Source of the DNA: Siphonodentalium dalli
Lineage: Eukaryota; Mollusca; Scaphopoda; Gadilida; Siphonodentaliidae
Direction of reading: 5' to 3'
Assembly: GCA_032622095.1 (NCBI GenBank)
Contig: CP136064.1
Location: 253,646,484-253,710,483, forward strand
DNA: 64,000 nucleotides
Part shown: one piece after another, positions 46,651 to 57,458 of the stretch
Numbering within the stretch: position 1 is the first letter of the stretch
Layout: every line of letters begins with the position of its first letter
The notes under the pieces: generated by a model
Seen by the model: only the letters and a program-made list of their open reading frames with translations
Database searches by the model: none
Told to the model about the DNA's origin: nothing
Position numbers and translations under genes: made by a program

Positions 46651-47839
46651 TCATTGAATTGTCATTGGAGCCAACTATCCATTTTGTCTCACTCACAGCT
46701 CTGCCTTGATTACCTGAGTACACGCCCACATATCAGCACGGACAGTTTGTGATGTCCGTGTTGGCCACGCCGATAAGCAACACATTTCTATTATTATTTA
46801 ATTCGAACTAGGAGTCGCCAGTTGAGGGACGTTTCTTCCGAAGTTTGTCGTTGCGCCATGGATTCGGACAGTCTATGTGAGCAATATATTACTAACCAAT
46901 TGTGTTTATTTTTTTTTCTTTCTTGATTTAAAGATGCCTCATCTAGTTCGACATCAAATATGTTAACATTCCATAATAATTTATCAGGAAATAAAACATG
47001 AAAAATAATGGTAATGATGTAAAAACGCTCTTTATACAATGTGATTTTTCGAATATGCTGGCGCCAACAACACGATACCTGGTAAAACTGTCTCATTAAT
47101 AATAAGTCGAAAGCACACAAGAAGCTTGCATAAATGGGTTTACTGTTTCTTCCTCATTGTTATCTTGTGTAGAATACGCATGGATAGAAGTATTATAGTG
47201 TTCAATCGTATGGGGTATTTTGAATTTCGAATTATTATCAGAAAGAAACCTACATGATGTACTTGCTTGAATTTTAAGTATCATCCTATGGTTTATACAC
47301 AGGGGGCGTGGCTAGACGTGACTCAGAACAACATGACAATTTAATTTCGCACTCCAACCCCCTTCATGGTGTTTCAAACTGAAAAGTATCATAGCATTTC
47401 CAGTTATTGGACAATTCTTACATGACATGGGCCACCCCCGTTGTTAGAAATTTCCCATCGCATATGCATGATTTCCAAATATTCACTCAACACGATGACC
47501 TTATATGTACCTTTAAGTATCACCAACAGAAGTTAACAAATGGTTAGTGCTCAAATGTATAACATGTATTATATTTTCTTCGAAACGGCATACAATCGCG
47601 TATAAATAGTGATTATATATCGTTCCAATATATAGTTGATTAGTCACCAGCGACGTGACTAGAGGGCTCCTGTGATTTTCCGGCTGCATCCCGCCCCTTT
47701 TAACCAGACCGAGCTCGCAATGTCGTGTAATTTTATTTGCTTCCCACCCCGGGTTTGGAATTTCCTAACTGTACCAATTGTGGGGAGGAATCATGAAACA
47801 ATTTGAAATATGAGCCTGAAATCTGTAAAATCCTAGCAT
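46651..47839. other. No gene seen
   Basis: AT-rich sequence of unknown origin inside the 6.1-kb element; no coding frame, tandem repeat or inverted repeat of note. Confidence 0.4.
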
Positions 47840-48545
47840 CTATAAAAACAAGTCTAACTCCATGAAAACTCAGGCCTCGATTTGTTTTGTTTTGTTTTTA
47901 AATTCAGTTAATAATGGAATGTGGTATGCCAGTATTAAACATGGGGTTTTCGCAGTGAGTAAATGTGCACACAATTTTTTTTTTCAAACACCAAAACCTC
48001 GTTTTAACTGGATCGCTGATGCTCAACAACGACACTTTCCATGTATTTTGCATACTTATGTGAACAGTACTGTAACATTAATAGTCATTTTATCGCCAAA
48101 TAGTGCATGAATCTCGGTTCTGTTGACCATTTACCAAAGAGATTGTATCGATTGTAAAACGACTCGTGCTTCAAAAAAAGTTAAAAATAACAACGCATGA
48201 TCACGTTATCCATGTCTTATCGACAATCAACACAAGAACAAACCAATCCATTGTTCAACATTTTCTCTTGGTGATACTGATTTTACAGACCAATGCGAAC
48301 GCCTTACGTACCTATAATGTTCACCCTAAAATGTTCAAGTTCGGCACACATGTTAGATCATGCCATGAATCTTTACTCTGGCTATATACCCCCGTATTTT
48401 CCATACGTTCAAACCCTGTGAACATTTTCTATTATCTTCTGATGGGGTTGAAGATTGAACAAACCACGCAGGGAATATATTTCTGTGTTAATACTTGTTC
48501 CTTGAAAATAAATTCCCAGCTCGAGATTGCAAGATTTGTGTAGCT
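47840..48545. repeat. Segment partly paralogous to 57,900-58,030
   Basis: About 48,445-48,500 (GAACAAACCACGCAGGGAATATATTTCTxTGTT ... TTGTTCCTT) matches about 57,980-58,035 (GAACAAATCCTGCAGGTAATATATTTCTTTGTT ... CTGTTCCTT). A 125-codon frame at 48,166-48,543 begins at a GTG and has no family resemblance, so it is not called a gene. Confidence 0.5.
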
Positions 48546-49202
48546 TTGTGAGCCAACACCAATGAAATTCCAAGCGACGCAAAGTACAAGCGATTAATTC
48601 AAGTCCCCCAAACCATGCAAACTCGAGTTGGGACCTTTACCTGCTATAAAATACAATGTTATTACGGAACAGGTATAACCGAGCATTATATTAACTGCAT
48701 TTTTTTTTCAATGTTATAAAACTTCCCTGTCGGAGCAACAGAAAGTTACCATATTTTGAACTAGTGGAGTATGATATCTTGGCGAAGCCAGAGTAGATAT
48801 GCATGACATGATCTATACACATGGATATACCCTATTTTGTTTCAATTTGATACTGGAAATGATATTTTTTTCTGTGCTTCACCATTGTATTAAAAATAAC
48901 CATGTGAGCACTTTCTCGTTCAATAAGTAACGTATAGTTATTACATGATCCAAAACATCGACAAAACATACTTAAATCAACAAATGGGATGCGAAACTAA
49001 CATCGGCTTCTATAAGGCATGCGATGACGTTTCAGGTAACTATATATATGTGTTTTAGCCTGTCTGTGGACTTTTCTAAATAGTTAGTCCAAATAGCTGT
49101 TGGGTGTTTTTGTATCAAAGTTTGATGAAAGTTTATTTTATTTTTTGGCAATATAAAACCAAAATCGCTAAATATTTGTCAGTTTTAATTAGCTCAGACA
49201 AA
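48546..49202. other. No gene seen
   Basis: AT-rich noncoding sequence without supported features. Confidence 0.4.
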
Positions 49203-49206
49203 TTAA

Positions 49207-49666
49207 AGGTATTCAATCCGATTAAGCACCCCTAAATTACTATTTCTTTGACTTCAGGGGTAAAAAAAATATTTGATTCGAGTCGAGGAACCCATCCATC
49301 AAAGCTCAGAGTTATTATATATCGATTTTTTATGTTTGCAATTTTCTCAAGATGCGTACTAATAATTGCCCCCAAGTTTGTAATTTTCTCGAGATGTGTA
49401 CTAATAATTTTCACAGAAACACTTATTCAAACATGCGAAGCTGGATAACTCTAAAATCAATTGTATTAACAACGCAATTTTGACTGAGACCATCCTTTTG
49501 ACGGCGTGTTTCTGGGCCAGAAACAATAGAAATAACCAAACTTCAAAAAAACAATCTGATCACTATGAGCGTTGATAAGTAGGTTTACTCGTCTCGAGTC
49601 AATTATTTTTTATCCCCGAAGCCAAAGAGATAGTAATTTATGTGGGCCTGATCGGATTGAGTACCT
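49207..49666. mobile_element. TTAA-flanked fold-back made of two inverted ~220-bp repeats
   Basis: AGGTATTCAATCCGAT at the left and ATCGGATTGAGTACCT at the right, with TTAA on both sides (49,203-49,206 and 49,667-49,670). Each arm is a copy of the dispersed ~220-bp repeat found singly at 36,140 and 41,070. Those single copies may therefore be half-elements of this family. Confidence 0.75.
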
Positions 49667-49670
49667 TTAA

Positions 49671-50214
49671 GTGTTCCGATATTTAATGCAGCTCGCCGAC
49701 AGGCTCTTGACTCAACATACATGATTGGGGAGGAGCCCCTCTATGACGTCCCTCAATCGATTTAATCCCTCGCGTATTCGTAAAAAATAATGCCCACGGG
49801 CATTCTTAAAAAATAATTCCCACGGGCATTCTTAAAAAAGAATGACTGTTGGCGTTAAAATAATGCTCATGCGATCAAAACGCCTGAGCGTTCTGCCAGA
49901 TAAGAGCCGTGTCCGGACAAAGGGGTAACACGCCGGTGGGTTTTAAATGGTACACATACCTGGCCCCGCGGTAACAGAACTTTGTCATATATATATAATA
50001 AAATGACAGCGGCGGATTGGGGTATATATGGGGTGGCTAACTCCGGGATTCTCGAAAGGGCCCATATGTCCTTCCCCTAACCCCTCATTTTAAACCTTTA
50101 ATTTTGAAAACAAAGGCGAAAGGCATGAGAACGAACGGAGCGATGCGACCGTCAGCCGAGTGATCCGGAGACGATATTAATCTGACCACGAACATGTTGT
50201 TTATATCTGTGTTA
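49671..50214. other. No gene seen
   Basis: Contains three short GCCCACGGGCATTCTTAAAAAATAAT-like repeats at about 49,790-49,850. Otherwise unremarkable. Confidence 0.45.
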
Positions 50215-50510
50215 TCTCCTAATTAGGAGATAATAAGTCCTAATTAGGAGATACTAAGTCCTAATATCTCCTAATTAGGAGATATTAAGTCCTAATTAGG
50301 AGATACTATGTCCTAATTAGGATATATTAAGTCCTAATTAGGACTTACTATCTCCTAATTAGGACTTACTATATCCTAATTAGGACTTACTATCTCCTAA
50401 TTAGGACTTACTATCTCCTAATTAGGACTTACTATCTCCTAATTAGGACATAGCTATCTCCTAATTAGGAGTTACTATCTCCTAATTAGGACTTACGATT
50501 TCCTAATTAG
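50215..50510. repeat. CCTAATTAGG array, right end
   Basis: About fourteen units of the same ~21-bp repeat as 44,512-44,690. The spacer orientation reverses near 50,330, so the array is itself roughly palindromic. Confidence 0.9.
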
Positions 50511-50854
50511 GACATACTGGGACCCAAATTTATATTTTTATGTGGCACCAATACGCTTCCATAATCCTGGTTGTTGGGATGAGGGGATTTGTTTTAGATG
50601 CTTTTCTTTGAATTGCATTTCAGTTCCTTAACCTTCCATGACTTGAGCTTCCTGAAATTTGACGAAAACCTGTGCCAATGCAATCTCTTAATACATGTAT
50701 ACGAGTCTCACTGGCACAGGATCTTTAATGCGATCTGCACCAGTGCAGCTATCGTAATGAAAGGGTTAAGAAAGGTCCTGTAAATTTTGAAGCAATGGAT
50801 TCAGAGCTGTAAAAAGTGTTAATAATATATTTATAGCCGCACAACGATAAGTCT

Positions 50855-51640
50855 AGTTCCACACGTTAACGAACACGATATTTGGAACTTAATCCCTATT
50901 CCTTATTCATTATTTTCAAAAATGTCGCTTTCGGCCGATTTGAAGGCATGGGTGGGTGGCCCGCCCCAAATACCCCCTGGAAACACCTCGACCCCCACCC
51001 ATCACACCCGGGGGTACCACCCCGAGAGGGTGAAAATGTGGTATGGACCATTTTCGAGAACGGTAAGGATTTCGACCGATTTGACGTCATGGATGGGTGG
51101 CTCGCCCCAAATACCCCCTAAAAACACCCCGACCCCACCCATCACTCCGGGGGGTACCACCGAGGGGGTAAAATGGGGTAAGGATCTCGACCGATTTGAC
51201 GGCATGTGTGGGTGGCCCGCTCCAAATAACCCATACCCCCCAATACCCCACCATCACCCGGGGGGTACCACCCCGAGGGGGTGAAAATTGGGTAAGGACC
51301 ATTTTCGAGAACGGTAAGAATTTCGACCGATTTGACGGCATGGGTGGGTGGCCAGCCCCAAATATCCCCTGAAAACACCCCGACCCCCACCCATCAGCCC
51401 CGGGGGGGGGGGGGGGGGGGTACGACCCCGAGGGGGTGAAAATGGGGTATGGGCCATTTTCGAAAACGGTATGGATTTCGGTCAATTTGATGGCAGGAGT
51501 GTGTGTCCCGCCCTAAATACTCCCTAGAAACGCCTCAACCCTCACAGCCGGGGGGGGGGGGGGGTGAAAATCTGGTTTGGATCTTTTTATTCCTTATTCG
51601 ATAAAACATGTTATTTCGGTCAATTTGACAGCATGGGTGT
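50855..51640 (+). repeat. GC-rich tandem repeats (~115-155 bp units)
   Basis: CGATTTGACGGCATGGGTGGGTGG or a close variant starts units at about 50,938, 51,077, 51,191, 51,327, 51,482 and 51,617. Each continues with CCCCAAATACCCCCT, CACCCCGACCCCCACCCATCA, GGGGGTACCACCCC, GAGGGGGTGAAAAT and CCATTTTCGAGAACGGTA. G runs of 15-18 bases occur near 51,402 and 51,550. Overlapping long frames on both strands come from the low stop-codon content. An inverted copy of one unit with its flank is at 55,975-56,215. Confidence 0.88.
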
Positions 51641-52029
51641 CAAATACAACCTAGACCCCCCCCAATCACCCTCACCCCCAAATAAACAAACAACTCTAGT
51701 CTTCACCCCTTGGACCATGCAGTCTGCATGATGCAGCCCATATCAAGTCTTGATCAAATACGGTCGGTGTCCTTTGATTTGGCAAAATAGATACCGGCGT
51801 TTGACGTCTTTGCTACACACAAATAACATTGACAGGAATATCAGACATCGTTCACATGGTTCACAGACACGTAGCAATTTCGACGACCGACGTCATATCT
51901 GATGTATGAAAATGTACTTGATGACTCCGTACCTGACTGAGATTGGGGAATATTTGTGTCGCGAGCAGGGACGTCTCATTTGTGGAGGTTCATGGATTCA
52001 GTTCCTTGCTCCGTGTTCCTTATTCAGCC
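51641..52029. other. No gene seen
   Basis: Transitional noncoding sequence between two tandem-repeat blocks. Confidence 0.4.
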
Positions 52030-52562
52030 TTCGATTCAAATCTGCTAGTTCCTTATTCCCTGTTTCTTATTCAACCTCCGATTCAATTTTTTGGTAGGTA
52101 GTATTTCTTCAGCCACCGATTCGAAATATTTACCGGATTGGGCAGGATTTGCAGCAAATAGCCCATTATGCCAACCCAATTGGGCATAATTAGAGGTTTG
52201 CGTCAAAACTGAACCAAAAATGTTGCTAAATTGCCGATTGTGGGAGATCTTATTGTGGCTACTCTTGGTGTGAATTCGTCCATAGACACCTTAGGGGGAA
52301 CCACTGTAAAAAAAAAGTACCCGGGTAGGCCGTTATACCCGCAGTCCAAATTGGCCGTGAGTAGAGTCTGGCGTTGAAACAGACCTACGAAATGCTGCTA
52401 AATTCTCAGTTGTGTGAGACCAATCCTATTTGTGGCCCCTTGTGGGGGTGAATTCGTCCATAGACACCCTATAAGGGGCAATTCACCATAATAAGAGTAC
52501 CAGGGTAGCCCATTATACCCTGCCACAAATTGGTCGTATAAAGTAGAGTCCAGCGTCAAAAC

Positions 52563-53815
52563 GGGTAGGGTTCATTATTCCGAAGGTTCGCTATTCCGAA
52601 GGTTCATTATTCCGAAGGTTCGCTATTCCGAAGGTTTGCTATTCCGAAGGTTTTCTATTATGGGCGTATTGAACCAGAAATGAATGAAAATTTGCACCCC
52701 TGCCCCCACCACAAAAAAACACACGCGGAATGAAAAATACTATTACGCTAGTATTCACATATATACACCCACTTCTAATTCCCAAATTGTTCCAGATGTC
52801 AGTTATTAATAGCAAGAAGACAGTATCAGTTTATCGTTTATTATGGAAAGTTGAAAACACGATGACTGAAATAAACTACATGTAAGATATATAGTTTTTC
52901 CGAACTGGCTATCTGTATTTGAAAGAAACATCAACATTAAAGGCCCACTTAATTTTCGAACATCCAGATCACATATATATAACTACCCTTGGACATAGGA
53001 AGCTCTCTAACACTGTATTATCAGCTTATCCGGTGTAATAAACTGTGAACATGTTATTTTTGTTGAGTTAACGACGTGTTTTGTGCTTAAGGTTCATCTG
53101 GTTTTGTTGCGCAAAGTGTATTATTTTCAATGGAGGGGGAATAACTCTATATTTTAAAGATAGTGTTATTCCCTTTCAATTGAAAATACATTAGGTTGGA
53201 CTATGTTGCATTCTGGGAGCCATAACGGGGCGATCTTTTTCTGATTTAAGCTGTTTTCTATTTCTCTATGGACATCTTCTGATACAGACGTTTCAAATGG
53301 TGATGAACTATAGTGTTTTAATCATATTTTATGGCACAGATTGTTATTAAAACCTGATATCAAGGCACTATAAAAAAATAGTCGGTGACTCGAAAATTAA
53401 GCCCCACTGTTTTAATCCGCCTTTAGCTGGCGTATTCTTGCCTCTACGATTATTGAGATATATAACGTCATACGTGATGACATTAAATCGTATGGAAACA
53501 TAGCAATTGTGTGGGCTGTCTGACGTGAATATGTTTTGGGAAATAACGCCATACGTAATGACATTTAATCTCAAGGAAACCCGCGAAGAAAAAAGTCGAT
53601 CACATTTATTGTTTCAATGTTTTATGTTATTTCCTTCATAAAAAGAGTCTTCGTTATAAAGAACCCTCTCAATACTTTAGAATATAGAATTAACCTTTAA
53701 AATATAAAAAATCTTCGGAATAGCGAACCTTCGGAATAGAGAACCTTCGGAATAGCGAACCTTCGGAATAGTGAACCTTCGGAATAGCGAACATTCGGAA
53801 TAGAGACATGTTCCC
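52563..53815 (+). mobile_element. 8-bp-TSD element A with CTATTCCGAAGGTTCG arrays
   Basis: Starts GGGTAGGGTTC and ends GACATGTTCCC, flanked by GTCAAAAC at 52,555-52,562 and 53,816-53,823. Subterminal arrays of TATTCCGAAGGTTCGC (about 52,578-52,655) and the inverted form (about 53,712-53,805) form the TIR-like ends. There is no transposase. It contains a nested TTAA MITE at 52,941-53,396. The 8-bp duplication suggests hAT-type mobilisation. Confidence 0.85.
52941..53396. mobile_element. TTAA-flanked MITE nested in element A
   Basis: TTAA at 52,937-52,940 and 53,397-53,400. The left end is AGGCCCACTTAATTTTCGAA and the right end GGTGACTCGAAAA. The interior matches the 38,683-39,162 element (CGGTGTAATAAACTGTGAACATGTT; ATTATTTTCAATGGAGGGGGA ... 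TTGAAAATA hairpin). The right terminus looks a few bases shorter than in its relative. Confidence 0.75.
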
Positions 53816-54339
53816 GTCAAAACAGACCATGAAATGTTGCCAAATTCCCGATTCTAGGGGCATTCATCTAATTTGTGGCCACTTTTGGAGTGAATTCGTC
53901 TATAACGAACCTATAACGAATTACTGTAAACAAAAAGTATCCAGTTAGCACATTTCGCCTGCCACAAATTGGGTGTAAGTAGAGTCTGGCATCACAACTG
54001 ACCCTAAACTGTTGCTAAATATTCCTGATTGTGGGATACCTATATATGTTATATGTGGCCAGTTTGGGAAGAATTCGCCCAATAGTCACCCTTGGGGCAA
54101 GTCAAAAACAAAATAATAATCCTCGGTGGCCTATTAGCCCATCACAAGTTGGGCGTAAGTAAAGTATGGTGTCAAAACGGACCAAAAATGTTGCTAAATA
54201 TCCGATTGTTTGAGATATATCATATTTATGGTCACGTTTGGTGTGAGTTCGACCATAGCCAACATAGGGGCAAAAAGTACCGAAATAACCCATTATAACC
54301 GGCCAGAAATTGGGCGTAAGTAGATACTGGCGTCAAAAC

Positions 54340-55209
54340 GGGAACATGTCTCTATTCCGAAGGTTCGCTATTCCGAAGGTTCACTAATCCGAAGGTTCAC
54401 TAATCCGAAGGTTCACTAATCCGAAGGTTCACTATTCCGAAGGTTCACTATTCCGAAGGTTTTTGTTATTTTAAAAGTTAATTCTATATTCTAAAGTATT
54501 GAGAGGGTTCTTTAGTACGAAGACCCTTTTTATGAAGGAAATAACTTAAAACATTAAAAAAATAAATGTGATTTTTGTTTTCGTGGGTTTCCTTGAGATT
54601 TAACCCTTTGGCGAGTAGAACGACATATATGTCGTCTATCGACTGAGGACTAAAACGACGTTTTAGGAAGTGTTATTTTACGTAGACATAACTTCAATAA
54701 ATCATCTGATTTATAAATGATTTACATAAGAGTTATTTTGATTAATATAATGTCCCAAATGCTAAAGGCGGACTATAACAGTGGGGCTCTTACGGTCAAT
54801 CAATACTGGAGCGCTATAACTTACTGTATAGCAGAATACCGCTGAATGGACCTAACTGCAATTCTGACTTTGTATTGATTTTAATGTTGATGTTTCTTTC
54901 AAGTACAGATTGCCAGTTCGGGTAGAATGCATCTCTAACTCGTAGTTTATTTCAGTCATTGTGTTTTCAACTTTCTATAATATTAAAATGATAAACTGAT
55001 ACTGTCTTCTTGCTATTAATAACCGACATCTGGGACAAATTAGATATTAGATTGGGGTGTATAAATGTACGGGGGCGCAAATTTTGATTCATTTCTGGCT
55101 AAAAACTCCCATAATAGAAAACCTTCGGAATAGCGAACCTTCGGAATAGTGAACCTTCGGATTAGTGAACCTTCGGAATAGCGAACCTTCGGAATAGAGA
55201 ACCCTACCC
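54340..55209 (-). mobile_element. 8-bp-TSD element B, inverted copy of element A
   Basis: Starts GGGAACATGTC and ends GAACCCTACCC, the reverse complement of element A's ends. It is flanked by the same GTCAAAAC (54,332-54,339 and 55,210-55,217). Internal sequence matches A in reverse (TTTCCATAATA / TATTAATAGCAAGAAGACAGTATC region; AGTGGGGCT). It lacks the 456-bp nested MITE and carries a different ~110-bp insert there, bounded by AATCAATAC / GTATTGATT. Confidence 0.85.
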
Positions 55210-55390
55210 GTCAAAACTGACCCTAAACTGTTGCTAAATTCCTGATTGTGGGAAACCTATGCAATTGGAGGCCTCTTTTGTGGTGAATTCATACATAACC
55301 AATTTAGGGGCGAATCACTATCGGAAAGGTACCCGGGTAGCCCATTTTACCCGGTCACAAATTGGGCGTAAGTAGAGTCCCCGGGGAGCA

Positions 55391-55970
55391 GTAGATTGTT
55401 ACTGGTGTTGGGGTTCATCAATGTAATGATTGTCCCACGCATTGAAACGGGGTACCTTATAATTCATGTACTAAATGGATAAATTTTTATTCTGGACAAT
55501 CTTGTGTTAATATGTGCGTATTTTAACATTCCTCATTACATTTCTTCACACGACATACACAAGTCCATATATTAACTAAACAATCGTTCTGCACAGACAT
55601 CGGTGCACGACGAGCAGTCGGGCACAATTTTGTCACATTGGAAGCGTGGCCCATTTCGCAACAACAGCGAAATTGTGTATAATTCAGGAACGCTGCTCCC
55701 CATTGCATATCTGGCGACGTAATAGACAAGTTGGGTTTTTTAAATACTAATTTATCATATTGTCATGACATTTAAGTATTGGGGGGTGACATGTGCATGG
55801 TAACTATACCTGCACATGTCATATACCATTTGCTTAATTCTGGTGTGCTTCGTATTCTTGAATATAACACAATGGTGAATTGGTCTGCACATATTTGGAT
55901 ATATTTTTCGAATAGTCAACGTCATTGCACATGCATTAAGTCAGAACACTTTACAATACCTGTCGGTTAA
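55391..55970. other. No gene called; a Cys-rich frame on the minus strand
   Basis: A minus-strand frame at 55,523-55,729 is Cys-rich (CCC, CP, CVCR, CNEEC) and could be a relic exon. It opens with TTG rather than ATG, lacks a clear acceptor and matches no family I know. Otherwise noncoding. Confidence 0.25.
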
Positions 55971-55974
55971 TTAA

Positions 55975-56215
55975 TGCGAAATAATCGGTCGAAATCCTTA
56001 CCGTTCTCGAAAATGGTCCATACCCCATGTTTACCGAGGGGTGGGACCCCCCCCCCCCCGTGGTGATGGGTGGGGTCTGGGTGTTTCTAGGGGGTATTTG
56101 GGGCGGGCCACACACCCATGCCGTCAAATCGGACGAAAGCGACATTTTTGAAAATAAGGAATAAGGAATAGGGAATAAGTTCCAAATGTCATGTTCTTCA
56201 CACGTTAATCGTTAT
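55975..56215 (-). repeat. Inverted copy of the 50,855-51,060 repeat unit and flank
   Basis: Reverse-complement match to 50,855-51,060: CACACGTTAA, TTGGAACTTA, ATTCCTTATTCxTTATTTTCAAAAATGTCGCTTTCG, then one GC-rich unit. The pair brackets the whole 51-56 kb satellite region as an inverted repeat. Confidence 0.75.
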
Positions 56216-56244
56216 CAAAAACAAGCGTTGATTTTGAAATGTTC

Positions 56245-56345
56245 ACTATGACTTCTATGATTTATGCTTTCAGAGAGACGACGTGTTATTTCATACTGAC
56301 ATCGACGATATCAGTTCTGCCAAGCCTAGTCTGGAATTTCCGACA
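56245..56345 (+). other. Paralogue of the 421-520 acceptor/exon-like block
   Basis: TGCTTTCAG acceptor-like site followed by GAGAGACGACG, ATCGACGATATC and TCTGGAATTTCCGACACCGACA, as at 421-520 upstream of the cGLR gene. No Mab-21 coding frame follows here. Confidence 0.55.
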
Positions 56346-57114
56346 CCGACAACCGGTATTAAAAATGTTTCGCAATAAATATAGTATTGAATGTTTGATA
56401 CGCATAATGGCTTTTCTTGTATATGTTCAGATTATTGGAACACTGCGAAAAAGACAAATTAAAAAAAATATAACGGTACTTTTTGTTAACAGCATCAGTT
56501 TGCCCTAACAGCATCATAGCAATTCAGCAGGACCCAACCACATCATAGCACGTTAGCAGGACCACTTGACCAGGTGTGTATATGCGGGTAAATAGGTAAT
56601 TTTTATGAGGTACCGGGATTCATATTCCCATGGTAACCAGTTGATAACTGAATATTTGTTAATGGATAGTTATTTGTTTTCAATTGATCGATTTGTAAGG
56701 ATGTCACCCAATAAGTTCAACAAATGTCTTAACTCTTTCTATATACTAAATACTCATTGATGAGTAGTTATCCTTTAGGAAATGTTCTGATTGTGCGTTC
56801 TAAAACAGGTCACAGGTCGTTTGTTGAACATATTATCTAAACATTTCCCTCCAATAAATAGGACTCCTTCTGTACTTCTGTAATCTGCAGTCTGCTTATT
56901 TTTTTCCCTGACCTCTCCAAATGAATAATAGACCATTCCAATATTTACTGATATGGGTGAATTGGAGAATACATTTAGTATAAAGAGTTAATTGTGTTTG
57001 TTGAACTTATTAGTTGAACATCCTTATGAATTAATACAATGGTGTTTCTCTGCCTGTAGTCAGCTTGTATGATCTGAACCGCACAACACCTGAAGAATAG
57101 TACTTCAGTAACAA
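56346..57114. other. No gene seen
   Basis: AT-rich noncoding. AACAGCATCATAGCA-like short repeats occur at 56,490-56,560. Nothing else was recognised. Confidence 0.4.
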
Positions 57115-57458
57115 TGAAGGCGTCTTATTGTCGCCACATATGCGTGTGTCGCCACATATTCGTGTTTTGGGTACCCAGCTTTGGGAATAGGTGTTTTGGA
57201 TACCAGACTGACCTTTGTAGTTTTATGTGATATATGTTGTCGTAAATAGTAAAGTTATATCGCCGAGAAAAAGCAAGTAGTAGTCAGAAATATCAATTTT
57301 GAAGGTTTGTACTCATCCGCCAGTTGATAGCATACGGCATTTCTTGGACAAGTAAGTGTGTGCTCAAAACAATACAGAGGTCAAGCTTGGTACCTAAAAC
57401 ACCTTTTCCTAAAGATGGGTACCTAACACTCCAAAATGTGGCGACAATAACCCCTTCA
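57115..57458. mobile_element. Fold-back MITE
   Basis: GAAGGCGTCTTATTGTCGCCACA at the left pairs with TGTGGCGACAATAACCCCTTC at the right. Inner arms GTGTTTTGGGTACCCAGCTTTGGGAATAGGTGTTTTGG and CTAAAACACCTTTTCC ... GGGTACCTAACACTCCAAAA are also complementary. Length 344 bp, no coding. Confidence 0.75.

Larger units (their letters stand above)
44456..50563. mobile_element. 6.1-kb TIR element with 6-bp TSD and CCTAATTAGG arrays
   Basis: The terminal 46 bp (44,456-44,501 and 50,518-50,563) are inverted with a single mismatch. ATCCTG flanks both ends (44,450-44,455 and 50,564-50,569). The paralogous uninserted sequence at about 43,141-43,155 has one copy of this site, confirming insertion. Just inside each end lies an array of a ~21-bp unit with the palindromic core CCTAATTAGG (44,512-44,690 and about 50,215-50,510). 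No transposase was recognised in the 5.5-kb interior, which holds a Helitron, fold-backs and unassigned sequence. The superfamily is not identifiable from what is visible. Confidence 0.85.
52030..55390 (+). repeat. ~175-bp satellite split by two transposon insertions
   Basis: Units share GCGTCAAAACxGACC, ATGTTGCTAAATxxCCGATTGTGxGAGA, GTGAATTCGTCCATAG, AAAAGTACCCGGGTAGCCCATTATACCC and CACAAATTGGGCGTAAGTAGAGTCTGG. Unit starts fall near 52,203, 52,371, 52,555, 53,816, 53,990, 54,171, 54,332 and 55,210. The large jumps at 52,563 and 54,340 are the two inserted elements. Confidence 0.85.

Noticed and set aside
48166-48543. 125-aa ORF
   Set aside because: It starts at GTG, has no recognisable family, and overlaps a segment that is paralogous at the DNA level to noncoding sequence.
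50882-51485. Overlapping frames on both strands, 60-132 aa
   Set aside because: They are caused by GC-rich tandem repeats with few stop codons; the frames mirror each other on opposite strands.
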